From contig OU612073.1 in NCBI GenBank assembly GCA_914767715.1, positions 23,994,001-24,058,000 of the forward strand: a stretch of 64,000 nt of DNA, given 5' to 3'. Below the pieces are notes generated by a model. The model did not search any database and had not been told where the DNA came from. It was given only the letters and a program-made list of their open reading frames with translations. A program made the position numbers and the translations under genes. Positions 61,342 through 64,000 of the stretch are shown here, in pieces. Position 1 is the first letter of the stretch. Each line of letters starts with the position of its first letter. Origin of the DNA: Membranipora membranacea (taxonomy: Eukaryota > Bryozoa > Gymnolaemata > Cheilostomatida > Membraniporidae).

Positions 61342-63766
61342 ATGTGTATACGACTATTAGTTACATTTTTGTTTGTTGTTGTCTGCACTTCACATGTAGT
61401 TAATGCAGCACTGTGTGGTGAGGATGGGTATCACTTCACTAATATTTGGGTTATTGAAATGTATGATCATCTAGAAGAAACTGAAGTTAAAGGAATAGTT
61501 GAAGAGCTCGGATTCATTCACACCGCACAGGTGAGAAGAATTGAATAAACATGCTTGGTTAATAATATGAAATATGTCCTATTATAACATATTTCCTAAT
61601 CACTGTATTTTTATATAAATTTTGAGCTAAGTTGTCGCCTCGCCCTGCATATGTTTCCATCGGCTGAGGATGAAAGGAAACTTCAAAAAACTTCTCCGCC
61701 GCCAGGACTCGAACCCGGGTTACCCGATCTGCAGCCTTTTATGATAGCTCATTCAGCGAGAGCTTGAACTTCGAGCTCAGTGCAAATTGGGAGGTATATC
61801 CATGGATCAAAAGGCTCCGAAATTCAATCAGCTTTACCTCATGGAAATAAATGATGTTATCTTATGTAAGTTATTGTGAGGTAGAGTTTAGTATGATACA
61901 ATCTACTGGTCAAATTTCTTATGTCAAGGTGTTACCAAATACAAATATCCACGAGGTGTACCATTCAGGTCTGGTGAAGTGTTCGTACCGCTCCGCTGAC
62001 TATCACTCGGCTCGCCTCCTTGGTCACAGAAAGGTAATCAAATATTACCGCTGTAGTCATATTGTTGTAGCTATACCTCATATTGCAAGAGACTGCACTC
62101 AACCCATGATCTAAATAGCCTGATTGAAAATATATTGTTGGCAATGCTGTAATGAGAAATTAAACGATCAATGTTTATCTATTGTATATGAAATGCACCG
62201 TAAATCAGGGAAGTTTGAATATCCTGCATCATTTATCAGTTTTTATTCTCTAGATTAAGTTTGCAGAGCAGCAGTTTGCTACCATTAGACATGTGAAATC
62301 ATACAAACAAGAGCCATACATTTCATTCTCTGATCCTTTCTGGTCTCAAACTTGGAACCTTGTGAGTATATTTTGACTAGGATATATTGCAGAAATATTT
62401 TGACAAATTTACTTAAGCCAAGCAAAGCCTCTCAAAGCAACAGGCACAAATTATGAGTGCGTTACCAGGAAGCCTTGCCCTTGGATAACTGAGTAAATAG
62501 TGCAACCATTCAATGCTGCTGTATTTCAGCTATACATGACATTTAGAAGTTTGCAAGTCACTGCAGTAAGCAAGAAAAAAATATTGCTAAGCTGAGTCAA
62601 AGAAAATGAGAACCAGAAATACCACAATGAGATGTTGAAATTAATTGAAATCAACTTAAAGTTTTATTATGTACAATCGAAGATATTTTCGTTTTGTGCA
62701 CCCTGATACCCTTCCATAATCTGCACACAGATTCTATGCATGCAGTATATATGAGTTACAATTTCAGAACAGAGGTATGGGGACCACTGAAATTGACATG
62801 AATGTTATACCTGTTTGGAAGAAAGGATTTACAGGAAAGGGAGTCACGGTGTCTGTCGTTGATACTGGTGTACAAACCGATCATCCGGATCTTATATCTA
62901 ATTATGTGAGTGTTGCAAATGTAAACTGGCATATAGCATAACCACAGACTTAATAATAAAACGAGATAGGTCAATATATCAGAGTCTTGAGAAGTTTGCT
63001 ACCTAACCTATCAGGCGCTGTGCTTTTACTGACATTATTGAATTGAATATAAAATTATTGTGTATTACAGTAAATTAAAATTTTTATTTGGAAAGTTTTT
63101 TCCTGCAATTAAGGTGTAGCTAGCCAGGCCCACGAAATCGCGTGGGGAGGCAATTCTACGCGTTGTTCATGCCAAACCACGCCGTTTGGCATGCTAACGA
63201 TGCGTCTTTTCAAAGACCAGCGGTGTTCGTGTTGTTAACCACGTTGTGAACCTACGCTTCTGTCATTGGCCAGTTGGTACAATAGAGCGTATTTAATTGG
63301 TCATTACTCCTTACTCATTGGTCATGGCTCATTGGTCACTCACTTAGCAATGTTGTCACAAGGGGGTGTGTTTAGCCTATGGTGCAGATTCTGAATCAAA
63401 AATCATTTTAATCCTAACATAAGCGGTTTTCAAGATAACCCCCTTTTAGCACGTTTTTCCTATGTGGCGTTGGTTAAAGGTACCAAACTGGAGAGAGGAC
63501 AACTCCGAATTGAGGCATAAATCAGAGCTCAGAAAACTGTCTATTGATGTCAAATCACCTGTTCAACTATTTTACACATTAATATTAACATTTTTTGTTT
63601 AAGGATCCTGCATTGAGTGTGGATGCGATTGATGGAGATTCAGACCCCACGCCTGATCCTTATGTAGCGGAGTCTGAACATGGCACTCGCTGTGCTGGAG
63701 AGGTGGCGGCAGAGGCAAACAACACTCATTGTACAGTTGGAATTGCTTATAACTGCAAATTTGGAG
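61342..63766 (+). CDS. Kexin/furin-like subtilase (proprotein convertase), 5' part
   Basis: Exons 61342-61530, 61929-62033, 62254-62361, 62768-62905 and 63604-63766 join in phase for 234 residues, and the gene continues past the window. Residues 1-23 are a signal peptide ([18 protein letters not shown]). The prodomain (about 24-120) contains [10 protein letters not shown]. The catalytic domain begins near [18 protein letters not shown]; Asp166 is in [13 protein letters not shown] and His206 in [12 protein letters not shown], the S8B signature. Such enzymes cleave prohormones in the secretory pathway. Two features are odd: DTG replaces the family's DDG, and the prodomain cleavage site reads RHVK rather than R-x-K/R-R. 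The catalytic Ser and P domain are outside the window. Confidence 0.88.
61685..61790 (-). mobile_element. Possible tRNA-like SINE head in convertase intron 1
   Basis: On the minus strand, GGGTTCGAGTCCTGG is a perfect B-box (T-arm) sequence and GCTGAATGAGC upstream resembles a D arm. The rest does not fold as a tRNA. Confidence 0.35.
63120..63400. promoter_or_regulatory. CpG-richer patch with repeated CCAAT boxes in convertase intron 4
   Basis: The first 130 bases are unusually CpG-rich for this window and contain CATGCCAAA…TTTGGCATG. Then come four ATTGG motifs (inverted CCAAT) within about 90 bases. It may be an internal promoter, an enhancer or an unrecognised repeat. Confidence 0.3.
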
Positions 63767-64000
63767 GTATGTTTACTGTCTTAGGAGACCTTCACACAAA
63801 TTGCACTTATTTGAACCCACAAACGTCGCAAACGTCAAAACGTCGCAATCTAGCGTTCCAGCATCCCTTTAATGACAGCATTAATGGATTCTGAGGTAAC
63901 AACAAACAGCCCTAGGAAGTGAAAAAAATGATTCAAATAACATGAAAAATACTCAACAATTATCCATAGCACAATATATAATGTTGATATTCAATTCCCC

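Overview
This is a window of an animal nuclear genome: AT-rich, intron-rich, with GT-AG splice sites, several kinds of transposon remnant and many minisatellites. The genes (axonemal-type beta-tubulins, a DNAJB13-like radial-spoke protein, a kainate/AMPA-type glutamate receptor, a membrane C-type lectin, Mediator subunit 30, a kexin/furin-like convertase) fit a ciliated bilaterian invertebrate. I cannot place it to phylum; a lophotrochozoan is only a guess. Exon models were built by hand from splice consensus, phase continuity and family similarity. All complete models close without phase conflict.

Layout. 1-1741 (-): 5' half of beta-tubulin gene 1, cut by the window edge. 4264-8031 (-): complete beta-tubulin gene 2. 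11322-15503 (+): complete beta-tubulin gene 3, head-to-head with gene 2. Genes 1 and 2 share a direct repeat; genes 2 and 3 share a long inverted repeat that runs past the 3' ends, so gene 2 looks like a mosaic of the other two. LINE fragments lie at 9736-10566 and about 16700-17340, and a tRNA-derived SINE at about 17715-17943. 18306-20313 (+): five-exon ankyrin-repeat gene, convergent with 20978-23460 (-), a seven-exon DNAJB13 orthologue of 316 residues. 25425-44665 (+): a 21-exon ionotropic glutamate receptor of 1032 residues. Its 4.6-kb intron 14 carries, on the opposite strand, a complete five-exon type I membrane C-type lectin gene (36966-40272), which itself contains a 438-bp hAT-like element with an 8-bp target duplication. 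49220-55066 (+): five-exon MED30, whose intron 4 holds a nearly full-length but broken LINE (about 51760-54840, -). 57230-60290: a graveyard of a transposase-like pseudogene, a deleted LINE and nested inverted-repeat elements. 61342-63766 (+): first five exons of a subtilisin/kexin-like convertase that runs off the right edge.

The most unusual signal is that four minisatellites sit in introns and carry splice-site consensus in every unit on the sense strand of their host gene: donor copies in receptor intron 14, MED30 intron 3 and lectin intron 2, and acceptor-like copies in receptor intron 19. In two of them the array begins exactly at the true donor. I found no clear evidence of a wholly new multi-gene system. 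The tubulin mosaic, the splice-site arrays, the gene-in-intron arrangement and the non-canonical convertase motifs are the points worth following.
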